Source of the DNA: Hyphococcus formosus
Lineage (GTDB): Bacteria; Pseudomonadota; Alphaproteobacteria; Caulobacterales; Parvularculaceae
Reading direction: 5' to 3'
Assembly: GCF_046736345.1 (NCBI RefSeq)
Contig: NZ_CP157210.1
Location: 186,001-250,000, forward strand
Length of the DNA stretch: 64,000 nucleotides
Shown here: positions 17,272-26,620 of the stretch, piece by piece
Layout of the letters: every line of letters starts with the position of its first letter
Numbering within the stretch: position 1 is the first letter of the stretch
Translations under genes and position numbers: made by a program
The notes under the pieces: model-generated
Database searches by the model: none
Seen by the model: only the letters and a program-made list of their open reading frames with translations
What the model was told of the DNA's origin: nothing

Positions 17272-19575
17272 ATGCCAGAACTTCTTTTAGAAATCTTCTC
17301 TGAAGAGATCCCCGCCCGCATGCAGCCTCGCGCTGCCGCTGACCTTGAACGCGCCGTCAACAAGGCGTTGATCGATGCCGGATATTTGCCCGAAGGGGTG
17401 AAGGCGTTCTCTGGGCCACGCCGCCTGACATTGGTGGCAACGGGGCTGCCTGCGCGGCAGCCGGACCGGCGTGAGGAGAAAAAAGGCCCGCGCGTCGGTG
17501 CACCAGATCGCGCGGTTGAAGGGTTCTTGAAAGCCGCTGGCCTGTCATCGCTCGATGAATGCGAACAGCGCGAAGACAAAAAGGGCGCTTACTGGGTCGC
17601 GGTGATCGATCAAAAGGGCCGCGAGACCGCTGGCTTTATCGCTGACCTGATCCCTGAAATCGTGCGCGGCTTTTCATGGCCGAAATCCATGCGCTGGGGC
17701 GATGGCGAGCTTCGCTGGGTGCGGCCGATCCATTCGATCTTGTGTGTTTTTGATGGCGAAGTCGTGCCGTTTGAAATCGATGGCATTGCCGCCGGTGACA
17801 AAAGCGAAGGGCATCGGTTTATGGGCAATGGCGCGATCACGGCCCGATCATTCGAGGCCTATGCCAGCGCCCTGCGCGACGGCAAGGTGATCCTCGATGC
17901 GGAGGAGCGCAAAGAAATTATCGCCCGCGACGCGGAAACCCTTTGCAAGGCCCAAGGGCTCGAACTGGTCGAAGATCCGGGCTTGCTCGCCGAGGTCACG
18001 GGACTTGCGGAATGGCCGGTTGTGATGATGGGCACGTTCGACGAGAAATTCCTCGCGCTGCCTGATGAGGTCTTAACGGCCTCTATGCGCGGGCATCAGA
18101 AATATTTTTCGGTGAGCAACCCAAAGACCGGACGGCTTGCGAATAAATTTGTCTATGTGGCCAATCTCGAAACGCCAGATGGCGGCGCGGCTATGCGCAC
18201 CGGCTATGAGCGGGTTCTGACCGCGCGGCTTTCCGATGGCTGGTATCTCTATAACCAAGATCTCGGCACAAAACTCGCCGACCGGATTGACGATCTTGAC
18301 AAGGTGACATTCTTCGAGGGGCTAGGCTCCGTTGGCGACAAAGCCCGGCGGATTGCGTCCCTCGCGCGGGAGATTGCGCCCATGGTTGGTGCCGATCCCG
18401 ATATGGCCGAGCGCGCGGCGATGCTCGCCAAGGCCGATCTGGTCACGGGCATGGTCTATGAATTCCCCGAGCTTCAAGGCGTGATGGGGCGATATTATGC
18501 GATAGAGCAGGGCGAAAGCGCCGACATCGCCGATGCAATCCGCGATCATTACAAACCGGCGGGCCAGGAAGACGATGTGCCGACCAATCCGGTTTCTGTG
18601 GCCGTCGCGCTTGCCGATAAAATTGATACGCTTACGGCCTTTTGGGCGATTGATCAGAAACCAACCGGCTCAAAAGACCCATTTGCCCTGCGCCGCGCCG
18701 CATTGGGCGTGATTCAATTGATCGAAGAGAATAAGGTTCGTGCGGCGCTGACGCAGTTGATTGAATCTGCGTTTTCTATTTTTGCGGCAGAATGGGAGAG
18801 CCAAGGGGGGGTATGGGTGCCTGTTTCCGAACGAGACTATCCACGAGAAATAAAGGGTTCGCCACCAGTTAGATACCGCTATTTTACGTGTGCGCCAGTT
18901 GATAAAAATAAGTTGCTACGAGACGGAAACTATATAGCTTTTTCGCACGACCCAGCCATCTTAAAAGTTAAAGAGAATGATATTTTCGAGCCACACAAGT
19001 ACAACGAGACGCTTGCTCGAAGCGTTGAAGATATAAATTTGTCCCTTACTAGATTCTTAAATGACCGCCTAAAAGTCTACCTCAAGGACAAAGGCCATAA
19101 GCACGATGCGATTGATGCTGTATTGATCAGCGCCGATGGTGCGCTTGCGGATGATTTCGTTTTAGTTGCGTCAAAGCTTTCGGCATTGGAAGCATTTCTC
19201 AAAACCGATGATGGCGCGAACCTCGCAGCCGCCTATAAGCGCGCGGCGAATATTCTGAAGGCGGAAGAAAAGAAAGACAAAAAGCCCGCCGATCCGAATG
19301 GTGTCGACGAAAGCCGCCTCGCCGAAGCCGAAGAAAAAGCGCTTTTCGGTGCGCTCAAAGACGCGGAAGCCAAAACCGAAAAAGCGGTCGCCGCAGAAGA
19401 CTTCGAAGCCGCTATGACGGCGCTCAGCGGCCTACGCGGCCCGCTTGATGCGTTCTTTGAAAAGGTCACGGTCAATGCGGACGATGCGAACCTTCGCAGC
19501 AATCGCCTGTCACTATTGGCCCGCTTCCGTACCGCAACCGCAAGCCTCGCCGATTTCTCAAAGCTAGAGGGATAA
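17272..19575 (+). CDS. glyS: Glycyl-tRNA synthetase beta subunit, with unusual insertion
   Basis: The beta subunit of GlyRS binds and edits tRNA-Gly with GlyQ. The start MPELLLEIFSEEIPARMQPR and the motifs GPRRLTLVATGLP, FSWPKSMRWG, IRPI-like VRPIHSILC, LTASMRGHQKYF and the C-terminal AAYKRAANILK followed by an anticodon-binding-like helical domain are all typical. At 767 aa it is clearly longer than the roughly 690 aa I expect for alphaproteobacterial GlyS. The excess lies at about residues 504-594, encoded by a distinctly AT-rich segment, between the HD-like domain (PVSVAVALADKIDTL) and the C-terminal RLKVYLKDKGHKHDAIDAVL. The frame stays open through it. No Shine-Dalgarno is obvious. GlyQ is encoded 3.2 kb upstream. 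Confidence 0.95.
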   Translation: MPELLLEIFSEEIPARMQPRAAADLERAVNKALIDAGYLPEGVKAFSGPRRLTLVATGLPARQPDRREEKKGPRVGAPDRAVEGFLKAAGLSSLDECEQREDKKGAYWVAVIDQKGRETAGFIADLIPEIVRGFSWPKSMRWGDGELRWVRPIHSILCVFDGEVVPFEIDGIAAGDKSEGHRFMGNGAITARSFEAYASALRDGKVILDAEERKEIIARDAETLCKAQGLELVEDPGLLAEVTGLAEWPVVMMGTFDEKFLALPDEVLTASMRGHQKYFSVSNPKTGRLANKFVYVANLETPDGGAAMRTGYERVLTARLSDGWYLYNQDLGTKLADRIDDLDKVTFFEGLGSVGDKARRIASLAREIAPMVGADPDMAERAAMLAKADLVTGMVYEFPELQGVMGRYYAIEQGESADIADAIRDHYKPAGQEDDVPTNPVSVAVALADKIDTLTAFWAIDQKPTGSKDPFALRRAALGVIQLIEENKVRAALTQLIESAFSIFAAEWESQGGVWVPVSERDYPREIKGSPPVRYRYFTCAPVDKNKLLRDGNYIAFSHDPAILKVKENDIFEPHKYNETLARSVEDINLSLTRFLNDRLKVYLKDKGHKHDAIDAVLISADGALADDFVLVASKLSALEAFLKTDDGANLAAAYKRAANILKAEEKKDKKPADPNGVDESRLAEAEEKALFGALKDAEAKTEKAVAAEDFEAAMTALSGLRGPLDAFFEKVTVNADDANLRSNRLSLLARFRTATASLADFSKLEG
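18781..19056 (+). other. AT-rich in-frame insertion within glyS
   Basis: By hand count the 60-base rows starting at 18841, 18901, 18961 and 19021 are about 48, 42, 38 and 35% GC. Flanking glyS rows at 18661 and 19321 are about 60% and 55%. The segment uses AGA, ATA and TTA codons rare in the neighbours and encodes about 90 residues (from WESQGGVWVPVSERDYPREI to SVEDINLSLTRF) with no counterpart in GlyS as I know it. A run of seven G opens it (18805-18811). There are no flanking repeats I can recognise. Confidence 0.65.
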
Positions 19576-19602
19576 CCGGGAATATATAACGCTGCCGAGG
19601 GA

Positions 19603-20535
19603 TTAGGGAATTTTAGGGCTCATTCCCCCAACTACCTTCGATGTGCGGGCAATTTCGCGTGCGAGATCCACGAATAGCTTGAATGCTGCAGGTGGATTTC
19701 GACGGCTGGGATAGTAGAGGCATAAAGGCGATATGGGTGGGGTCCAATCGGTGAGAACACGGACAAGTCTACCGCGCTCAATATCTTCGTATACGTCTGA
19801 TTCCATAAAAAATCCGATTCCAATAGATTCCAGAACGGCAATACGTGCCAGGCTGGCTTCATCCAGCGTTATCGGGCCGTCAACATCTACCTGTATCGGC
19901 TGACCATCAGATTCAAACTGCCATCGGAACATCGCGCCGTTCGGCAATCGAGTTCGAATGCAGGCATGGGAAAGAAGGTCGATCGGAATGCGCGGAAGGT
20001 CGTGATTTTCAAAATAGGAAGGCGTGCCTACAACGGCGTATCGCCTTGGGGGGCCGAGCGGGATAGCGATCATGTCGGTCGGAACTAAGTTCTGGCTTCG
20101 CACGCCAAAATCGAATCCGTCCGCAACAATATCAACAAGATTTCCTTCCGTAACCAAGTCAATCTGCACGCTTGGAAATCGCCGTAAGAATTCCAAAACA
20201 AGTGGCGACAATATTTCACGGCCTGCTGTTGCAAATGTATTGATGCGCAATGTACCGATCGGCGTCTCCTGTTGCGAGCGGACGGCATCTAGCGCCTGAT
20301 GTATATCTTTAAGGGCGGGCGTTACCTGCTCGACAAAATTGCGCCCGGCGTCTGTGAGCGAAACGCTGCGTGTCGTTCGGTTGAAAAGTCGCACGCCCAG
20401 TTGCTTCTCAAGCTTATTGATCGCGTTGCTAAGGGCGCTGGTCGACATGCCGAGGTCAAGCGCGGCAGCTCGGAATGAGCCTCTTCGGCTGATGGCAAGC
20501 ACGGCGTCCAGATCGGTGAGATTATAGTTTTTCAT
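19603..20535 (-). CDS. LysR-family transcriptional regulator
   Basis: This 310-aa LTTR has an N-terminal winged helix (residues 1-60: AISRRGSFRAAALDLGMSTS, ALSNAINKLEKQLGVRLFNR, TTRSVSLTDAGRNF) and a periplasmic-binding-protein-like effector domain from about 90. The TPIGTLRINTFATAGREILS line and the RLPNGAMFRWQFESDG line put it in the large CrgA/YhjC-like subgroup that often controls adjacent oxidoreductase genes. It is divergent from the NTF2-like/SDR pair across 212 bp, the classic LTTR arrangement, so those genes are the probable targets. The effector is unknown. Confidence 0.9.
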   Translation of the reverse strand: MKNYNLTDLDAVLAISRRGSFRAAALDLGMSTSALSNAINKLEKQLGVRLFNRTTRSVSLTDAGRNFVEQVTPALKDIHQALDAVRSQQETPIGTLRINTFATAGREILSPLVLEFLRRFPSVQIDLVTEGNLVDIVADGFDFGVRSQNLVPTDMIAIPLGPPRRYAVVGTPSYFENHDLPRIPIDLLSHACIRTRLPNGAMFRWQFESDGQPIQVDVDGPITLDEASLARIAVLESIGIGFFMESDVYEDIERGRLVRVLTDWTPPISPLCLYYPSRRNPPAAFKLFVDLAREIARTSKVVGGMSPKIP

Positions 20536-20747
20536 TGTCCCAAATATCGAAACGCTTCGTCCAACTTTATCCCGCTTATCGGAATGACGTCAAAGCCCTA
20601 AATTGCATTCAGACACAATCGGAGGCGCAAACGCAGTGTTTTCAAGCTTCTATTCCGACCGTGAATATTTCGTTTGGGACTCGAAACCTCGATTGGCCCG
20701 GTCGGTAGCGGTCGCTGAACACAACACTTCAATGAAAGGATACGATC

Positions 20748-21077
20748 ATGTCGATCAATTTACCGCATGCAATCGCCGAATATTTCTCCGCTGACAAAAA
20801 AGCCAATCCGACGGCAGTTTCAGAATGTTTCACTCTTGATGCGACGGTCGTTGACGAAGGAAATACATATACGGGCCGGGACGCGATCCGGCAATGGATG
20901 GCAAATGCGTCTACTCAGTACACCTACAAGGTTGAGCCGTTTAATATCTCGGAAGAGGGTGGGCGAACCGTTGTGACCAGTCACCTCGTTGGTAACTTTC
21001 CGGGAAGCCCGGTAGACCTGCGTTATTTGTTTGTCCTTGAAGGCGACAAGATCGCAAAACTGGAAATCGTTCCATGA
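20748..21077 (+). CDS. NTF2-like (SnoaL-type) small protein
   Basis: This 109-aa protein has the NTF2/SnoaL cone fold pattern: an N-terminal helix (INLPHAIAEYFSADKKANPT), then FTLDATVVDEGNTYTGRDAI and the beta strands YKVEPFNISEEGGRTVVTSH and VDLRYLFVLEGDKIAKLEI. Members act as small-molecule isomerases, cyclases or binding proteins; nothing fixes the substrate here. AAAGGA precedes the ATG. It overlaps the SDR gene by 4 bp (ATGA), so the two proteins are translationally coupled and probably work in one pathway controlled by the divergent LysR regulator. Confidence 0.82.
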   Translation: MSINLPHAIAEYFSADKKANPTAVSECFTLDATVVDEGNTYTGRDAIRQWMANASTQYTYKVEPFNISEEGGRTVVTSHLVGNFPGSPVDLRYLFVLEGDKIAKLEIVP

Positions 21078-21853
21078 ACGAATTTTTGTCCCTTCAAGGA
21101 AAGCGTGCGCTTATCACTTCCGGCACGCGCGGGGCCGGTGGTGCAACAGTACGCCTTTTCGAAAAGCTTGGAGCCCGCGTGCTGACAACCGCTCGAAGCA
21201 AGCCGTTGGAAATACCGGAGTCGCAGTTTGTAGCCGCTGACCTCACGCACGCCGACGGCTGTGCGCGCGTCGCCAATGTTGTCCGCGACCAGCTCGGTGG
21301 AGCTGACATAATCGTCCACATGTTGGGCGGTTCTTCAGCGCCTGCCGGTGGCTATACCGCTCTGGACGACGCTGAATGGAGAAAGGAGCTGGATTTGAAT
21401 CTTATGCCGGCGGTTCGGCTCGATCGAGAGCTTGTTCCGGACATGGAGGCGCGTGGTTCAGGCGTTGTGATACACGTCACTTCAATACAGCGTGAAATGC
21501 CGTTGCCGGAAGCAACGACCGCCTATGCCGCTGCAAAGGCGGCCCTGTCAACATACAGTAAGAGCCTTTCGAAGCTGGTGTCGCCCAAAGGAGTACGTGT
21601 TGTTCGCGTTTCCCCGGGCTGGATTGAAACCGAGGCGTCCATCGCATTGGCTAAACGTCTTGCGGAGGAGCAAGGCCTCACGATTGAGCAAGGGAAGCAA
21701 ATGATCATGAAGTCGCTCGGCGGCGTGCCTATCGGGCGGCCGTCAAAACCCGAAGAGATCGCAAATCTCATCGCGTTTATCGCATCGGATCGGGCCGGTA
21801 CGATTACCGGAGCAGAATATGTGATCGATGGGGGCACCGTGCCCACTGTGTGA
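21074..21853 (+). CDS. SDR-family oxidoreductase
   Basis: This 259-aa short-chain dehydrogenase has the Rossmann motif near the N-terminus in variant form (ITSGTRGAGGATVRLF, TGxxxGxG type), an NNAG-equivalent region written MLGGSSAP, the catalytic Ser (HVTSIQREMPLP) and Tyr-x3-Lys (AYAAAKAAL), plus the C-terminal PKEIANLIAFIASDRA-like segment and GAEYVIDGG ending. The MLGG replacement of NNAG is seen in a subset of SDRs. It overlaps the NTF2-like gene. An NAD(P)-dependent alcohol or ketone conversion is likely; the substrate is unknown. Confidence 0.88.
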   Translation: MNEFLSLQGKRALITSGTRGAGGATVRLFEKLGARVLTTARSKPLEIPESQFVAADLTHADGCARVANVVRDQLGGADIIVHMLGGSSAPAGGYTALDDAEWRKELDLNLMPAVRLDRELVPDMEARGSGVVIHVTSIQREMPLPEATTAYAAAKAALSTYSKSLSKLVSPKGVRVVRVSPGWIETEASIALAKRLAEEQGLTIEQGKQMIMKSLGGVPIGRPSKPEEIANLIAFIASDRAGTITGAEYVIDGGTVPTV

Positions 21854-22030
21854 GTTTTTGTGTTTCTGAAAGAAACGTGATCCTCATACGTTCACGATGC
21901 AATTCGCGAATAGTTCGATCTCATGTGAATTTTATCGGGGCTGTGTCATTCGTTTTCGCTTGCGGCGAGGTAGAGTAGAACTGAGGGCGAATGAACGAGC
22001 GCAGCTTTGCGCGAAATCCGCGTGCAAACA

Positions 22031-23545
22031 TTAATCCTTATACCCCGCGGCGCGTTCGGCGCTGGGGAAGAACAGAAATGCCAGCATCAACAGATAGGGC
22101 GCATAGTCCCAGCTAAGGGCGAGGGCCCAGACATCGGAAAAGATGTTGGCGTGTTTTAACACTGCGTCGCGCGGGGTGATGGTTGATAGGCCGGGTACAA
22201 ATTCCGCATCGACAATCTCTTGTCGTCGCGATACCGTTTCTGGCTCAGGCGGGGGCGGTGTCGGTGAAATCATCTCGCGAAAAATATCGAGCCCACGTGC
22301 GGGAGATTTCTCGGCTTCTGATTTAATCGGCACTGGCGGTTTTTGACGCTTCTGTTTGCTGATCAACGACTTCAATGCCCGCTCAACATCATCCGCATAG
22401 CGATCAATGGCTGCGCGCTGGGCGGCGTTTATCCGCGCGCCCGCCGGGCGCGGATTGGCGCGATCAAAATTCGACAATTGTTGATCAAGCAGGCGCTCGA
22501 TCCGTCGGTCATGGCGCCAGCGATTGAGGACATTGGCAAAGTCATTGAACTCGGTTTCGAATTCGCGCGCCCATTTATCGACATTTATAAATGCATTTCG
22601 TGACAGGTTTTTGCGCAAACTGTCGGTTTTATCGGCGCAGATGTCCGGATCATAGGGGTTCATGCCCGATGGGTCATCGGCGTCGATCAATGCGCTGACG
22701 CTGGCCTCAAGTCCCTGATACCAAGCGGCGAGCCCTTTATAGTAATCGCTCACCGCGCCTTGCCCGGCCGCGCCGGACTGGCTGCCGCCCAGACGTTCAG
22801 CATTGGCGACCCGCGTGACGTCACGCACAGAAAGGCGCAGATCCTCGCGGAACAGGAAATCCCGCTGGCGATAGGTCGTGATCCCGGCGCATTCCGCTGC
22901 GAGCCGGTCAATCTCGGCGCTATAGGTGTGGCGGACCGCATCGACCCCGCCGATCCCCACAACGGTTGTCCATGTCGAGACAAAAAACAGGATCAGCGCC
23001 AGAATCGGGATCACCACGAACAATTTGAAAGCGCGTTCAACGAAAAAAATGAGATCGCCAATCGCGCCGCCTTTAACGCCGCGCAGCCAGTCGCGATGGC
23101 GGACAAATTCCGCGCCGCCGACCCAGATCGCAATCGCCAAACAGAAAACAAAGACGCCAAAAGCGGGCGGCAGGACCGCATTTCGGAAAAAGTCGGTGGA
23201 TTCTTGGGAGGTAATTAACCCAAAGCCGATGGCAGAGCTGACGGCGCTAAAAAAACCGGCGGTGATCGCGACCACCACAAATAGCCGGTTAAAGAGTGAC
23301 GATCCTTCGAACCGTTTCGAGGTAAGCGCCGCGAAAAGAACCGCGCCGATAATGGCAATTACAATCCCAGCTCCCGCAATCGCGGCGGGATCAAGGAAAC
23401 CGCTCAGTATTTCGTCAGCTTCCTGCGCGGCGGCATTTGCGAAAAATATTGGAAATGCGGTCAGAAAACCTATTCGGCTTTGGGCATTCCGAATCGATAG
23501 GCGAATTTTTGGCAAATTATTGCCGCGACGGACCTTCTGTCCCAT
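22031..23545 (-). CDS. Hypothetical multi-pass membrane protein, 504 aa
   Basis: I do not recognise this protein. Hydrophobic segments are visible at about 28-40 (possibly a signal anchor), 55-75, 87-108, 124-143 and 174-198. A long soluble region of about 260 residues follows, with helical, charged sequence and Cys near CAGITTYRQRD and DICADKTDSLRKN, then a Pro-rich linker (SPTPPPPEPETV, about 433-445), and a last hydrophobic segment near 480-497. This layout suggests a membrane-anchored protein with a large extracytoplasmic or cytoplasmic domain. I chose the ATG at 23545 because GGGGGA precedes it; a TTG 12 bp upstream is possible. It stands alone between two gaps of about 180 and 310 bp. 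Confidence 0.6.
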   Translation of the reverse strand: MGQKVRRGNNLPKIRLSIRNAQSRIGFLTAFPIFFANAAAQEADEILSGFLDPAAIAGAGIVIAIIGAVLFAALTSKRFEGSSLFNRLFVVVAITAGFFSAVSSAIGFGLITSQESTDFFRNAVLPPAFGVFVFCLAIAIWVGGAEFVRHRDWLRGVKGGAIGDLIFFVERAFKLFVVIPILALILFFVSTWTTVVGIGGVDAVRHTYSAEIDRLAAECAGITTYRQRDFLFREDLRLSVRDVTRVANAERLGGSQSGAAGQGAVSDYYKGLAAWYQGLEASVSALIDADDPSGMNPYDPDICADKTDSLRKNLSRNAFINVDKWAREFETEFNDFANVLNRWRHDRRIERLLDQQLSNFDRANPRPAGARINAAQRAAIDRYADDVERALKSLISKQKRQKPPVPIKSEAEKSPARGLDIFREMISPTPPPPEPETVSRRQEIVDAEFVPGLSTITPRDAVLKHANIFSDVWALALSWDYAPYLLMLAFLFFPSAERAAGYKD

Positions 23546-23859
23546 GCAATCCCCCAATTGCGCGGCCTACAGCCGGCCAAATTCAAACTCATGGCGGCAA
23601 ATGGCCAGCAGAGCAGGGGGCGATTGACGCGCAAATACCCCTCCGTGAACTATCCTAACACGTAAAAAAAATGCGTGAATAGTTATCCACGGCTGTTCTC
23701 CATGCCGTAATTGTTGGCTGCAATGTGTGCATGCGGCAATTTCTGGCTTGGAAGTTTGGTTGCGGTGCCGTAAGGCATGGTCCGACTTCGTAGGGGCGCG
23801 AGATTTAGACGATGCCTCTATGGGGCGATTGAATTTTGGTAACACATGGCGGGAGTACC
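23546..23859. other. Intergenic region upstream of ppdK
   Basis: This 314-bp stretch between the divergent membrane-protein gene and ppdK has no convincing gene. TTATCCACG at 23683-23691 matches the DnaA box TTATCCACA at 8 of 9 positions. A run of seven A lies at 23664-23670. No operator or riboswitch was recognised. Confidence 0.3.
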
Positions 23860-26538
23860 ATGGGCGATAATATGAAATGGGTTTACAGTTTCGGTGCAGA
23901 TAACGCAGAGGGCGACGCTTCTTTGCGCAATCTTCTCGGCGGCAAAGGCGCTAACCTCGCAGAGATGGCGAGCCTCGGCCTGCCAGTGCCTCCTGGTTTT
24001 ACGATCACTACCGAAGTCTGTACCGCATTTTATAAGAATGATCGCAATTATCCCGACGGGTTAAAGGCACAGGTCGATGAGGCGCTTGCCAAAGTCGGCG
24101 AAAGCGTCGGCATGGTATTTGGCGACAAGTCGCGCCCGCTATTGGTTTCCGTCCGGTCCGGGGCGCGGGCCTCGATGCCGGGAATGATGGATACCGTCCT
24201 CAATCTTGGCCTGACCGATGAAACGGTCGAAGGCCTCGCCAAACTTTCGGGCGATCCGCGCTTTGCCTATGACAGCTATCGCCGCTTCATCCAGATGTAT
24301 TCCGACGTGGTACTCGAAGTTGACCACCACGCCTTCGAAGAATTGCTGGAAACCTATAAAGAAGAGCAGGATTATTTCCTCGATACGGAAATGACAGCCG
24401 ATGATTGGCGCAAAATCATCAGCGGCTACAAAAAGGTCGTTGAAGACGCGCTTGGCAAGCCATTCCCGCAAGATCCGCAAGAACAGCTTTGGGGCGCGAT
24501 TTCGGCGGTGTTCAATTCCTGGCGCAATGACCGCGCCGATACCTATCGCCGTTTGCACCATATCCCGGAAAGCTGGGGTACGGCCGTGAATGTTCAGGCA
24601 ATGGTATTCGGGAATATGGGCGCGACCTCCGCGACCGGTGTTGCCTTTACCCGTGACCCGTCAACGGGCGAAAACTATTACTACGGTGAATTCCTGATTA
24701 ACGCCCAAGGTGAGGATGTCGTTGCCGGTATCCGTACGCCGCAAGCGTTGACCAAGGAATCGCGCCTTAAAATGGGCGATGAAGAGCCGTCCATGGAAGA
24801 GGCGATGCCGAAGGCCTATGCCGAGCTTTGCGCGGTCTTTGACAAGCTCGAAAAGCATTATCGCGACATGCAGGACATTGAGTTCACCATTCAGGACAAC
24901 AAACTCTGGATGTTGCAAACTCGTAACGGCAAGCGGACGGCGAAAGCATCGCTCAAAATTGCTGTTGATATGTGTGAAGAAGGTTTGATCACGGAAGAAG
25001 AAGCGATCAACCGGGTTGATCCACATTCGCTTGATCAGCTTTTGCACCCATCGCTTGACCCTGATGCGCAGCGTGACCTTGTTTTGACCGGCTTGCCCGC
25101 ATCACCGGGCGCAGCGTCGGGTGAGGTTGTGTTCAATTCCGACGAGGCCGAGCGTCTCGCGCAGGAAGGCAAGAGCGTTATTCTGATCCGGGTTGAGACC
25201 AGCCCTGAAGATATTCACGGCATGCATGCCGCAAAAGGCATTGTGACTGCGCGCGGCGGTATGACTTCGCACGCGGCGGTGGTTGCGCGCGGTATGGGCC
25301 GGCCCTGTGTCTGCGGGGCAGGGGATCTCAAGATCGATAAGAGCGAGACCTTCTTTACTGCCGGCGGCCGCAAGGTCGAAAAAGGCGAAGTGGTAACGAT
25401 TGATGGCGGCACCGGCGAATTGTTCTTCGGTGCGGTGCCAACGGTGCAGCCAGAGCTTTCCGGTGATTTCGGCAAGTTGATGGGTTGGGCCGACAAGGTT
25501 CGGCGGATGCGCGTTCGCGCGAATGCGGAAACGCCACATGACGCACAAGTCGCGCGCGACTTTGGCGCAGAGGGCATTGGCCTTTGCCGTACGGAACATA
25601 TGTTCTTCGAGGCCGATCGCATTGTCGCCGTTCGCGAAATGATTTTGGCCGAAGACAAAAATGGCCGCGAGGCCGCGCTGGCGAAACTGTTGCCGATGCA
25701 GCGTTCCGACTTTGAAGCGCTATTCAAAGTCATGTCTGGCTTGCCGGTGACAATCCGCTTGCTTGATCCGCCGCTTCATGAATTCCTTCCGCATTCGGAC
25801 GAGGAAATTGAGGAAGTTGCGAAATCGTCCGGCATGGACGCGCAGAAACTAAAAGATCGCGCGCACAAGCTACATGAATTTAACCCGATGCTCGGTCATC
25901 GCGGATGCCGCCTTGGTGTCTCTTATCCGGAGATTTCGGAAATGCAGGCCCGGGCCATCATGGAAGCGGCATGTAATGTCGCCAAAGAAACCGGCGAGAA
26001 AGTAACGCCGGAAATCATGATCCCCTTGGTGGCAAAGCGCGAGGAACTTGCTTTCCTCAAAGAGCGCATTGATCGGGTGATAATTGAAGTGCTCAAAGAA
26101 AACGACATCAAGCTTGATTATCTGGTCGGTACGATGATCGAACTGCCGCGCGCTGCCCTGACGGCAGATGAAATTGCGCAGGATGCAGAGTTCTTCTCTT
26201 TCGGCACCAATGATTTGACGCAAACCACCTTTGGTCTTTCGCGGGATGATTCTGCATCATTCCTGCCGGATTATATGCGCCAGGGCATTTTCGAGCGCGA
26301 TCCGTTTGTGACGCTTGATCCCGATGGGGTTGGGGTGCTGGTTGAAATCGCGGCGGAAAAAGGCCGGAAAACCCGGCCTGAGATCAAGCTCGGCATTTGC
26401 GGCGAGCATGGCGGCGATCCGGATTCGATTAATTTCGTCGAGGGGGCAGGGCTCGATTATGTGTCCTGTTCGCCATACCGGACGCCAATCGCACGTCTTG
26501 CTGCAGCGCAAGCAAAATTACGCAAAAGTGAAGGCTGA
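23860..26538 (+). CDS. ppdK: Pyruvate, phosphate dikinase
   Basis: This 892-aa enzyme interconverts pyruvate + ATP + Pi and PEP + AMP + PPi. The domains are in order: ATP-grasp nucleotide-binding domain (KWVYSFGAD, LGGKGANLAEMASLGLPVPP, VSVRSGARASMPGMMDTVLN), the swivelling phosphohistidine domain with GGMTSHAAVVARGMGRPCVCG (catalytic His471), and the PEP/pyruvate barrel with CRTEHMFFE, GTMIELPRAALTADEIA, FSFGTNDLTQTTFG and LGICGEHGGDPDSI (catalytic Cys847). The length is standard. I chose the ATG at 23860 because GGGAG lies 4 nt upstream; an ATG at 23836 lacks one, and an ATG at 23872 is also possible. It is monocistronic, with a SleB hydrolase downstream on the same strand. Confidence 0.97.
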   Translation: MGDNMKWVYSFGADNAEGDASLRNLLGGKGANLAEMASLGLPVPPGFTITTEVCTAFYKNDRNYPDGLKAQVDEALAKVGESVGMVFGDKSRPLLVSVRSGARASMPGMMDTVLNLGLTDETVEGLAKLSGDPRFAYDSYRRFIQMYSDVVLEVDHHAFEELLETYKEEQDYFLDTEMTADDWRKIISGYKKVVEDALGKPFPQDPQEQLWGAISAVFNSWRNDRADTYRRLHHIPESWGTAVNVQAMVFGNMGATSATGVAFTRDPSTGENYYYGEFLINAQGEDVVAGIRTPQALTKESRLKMGDEEPSMEEAMPKAYAELCAVFDKLEKHYRDMQDIEFTIQDNKLWMLQTRNGKRTAKASLKIAVDMCEEGLITEEEAINRVDPHSLDQLLHPSLDPDAQRDLVLTGLPASPGAASGEVVFNSDEAERLAQEGKSVILIRVETSPEDIHGMHAAKGIVTARGGMTSHAAVVARGMGRPCVCGAGDLKIDKSETFFTAGGRKVEKGEVVTIDGGTGELFFGAVPTVQPELSGDFGKLMGWADKVRRMRVRANAETPHDAQVARDFGAEGIGLCRTEHMFFEADRIVAVREMILAEDKNGREAALAKLLPMQRSDFEALFKVMSGLPVTIRLLDPPLHEFLPHSDEEIEEVAKSSGMDAQKLKDRAHKLHEFNPMLGHRGCRLGVSYPEISEMQARAIMEAACNVAKETGEKVTPEIMIPLVAKREELAFLKERIDRVIIEVLKENDIKLDYLVGTMIELPRAALTADEIAQDAEFFSFGTNDLTQTTFGLSRDDSASFLPDYMRQGIFERDPFVTLDPDGVGVLVEIAAEKGRKTRPEIKLGICGEHGGDPDSINFVEGAGLDYVSCSPYRTPIARLAAAQAKLRKSEG

Positions 26539-26620
26539 TCAAACGCCTAATTGGTAAATATTAATTTCCACAGATCGCGAATCAAAGCGATTTCAATGGT
26601 TTAGCGCAACTCAGGTAAGG

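Noticed and set aside
20585..20592. TGACGTCA as a proven LysR site
   Set aside because: It is an 8-bp palindrome without the T-N11-A pattern; kept only as a mention with the divergent region.
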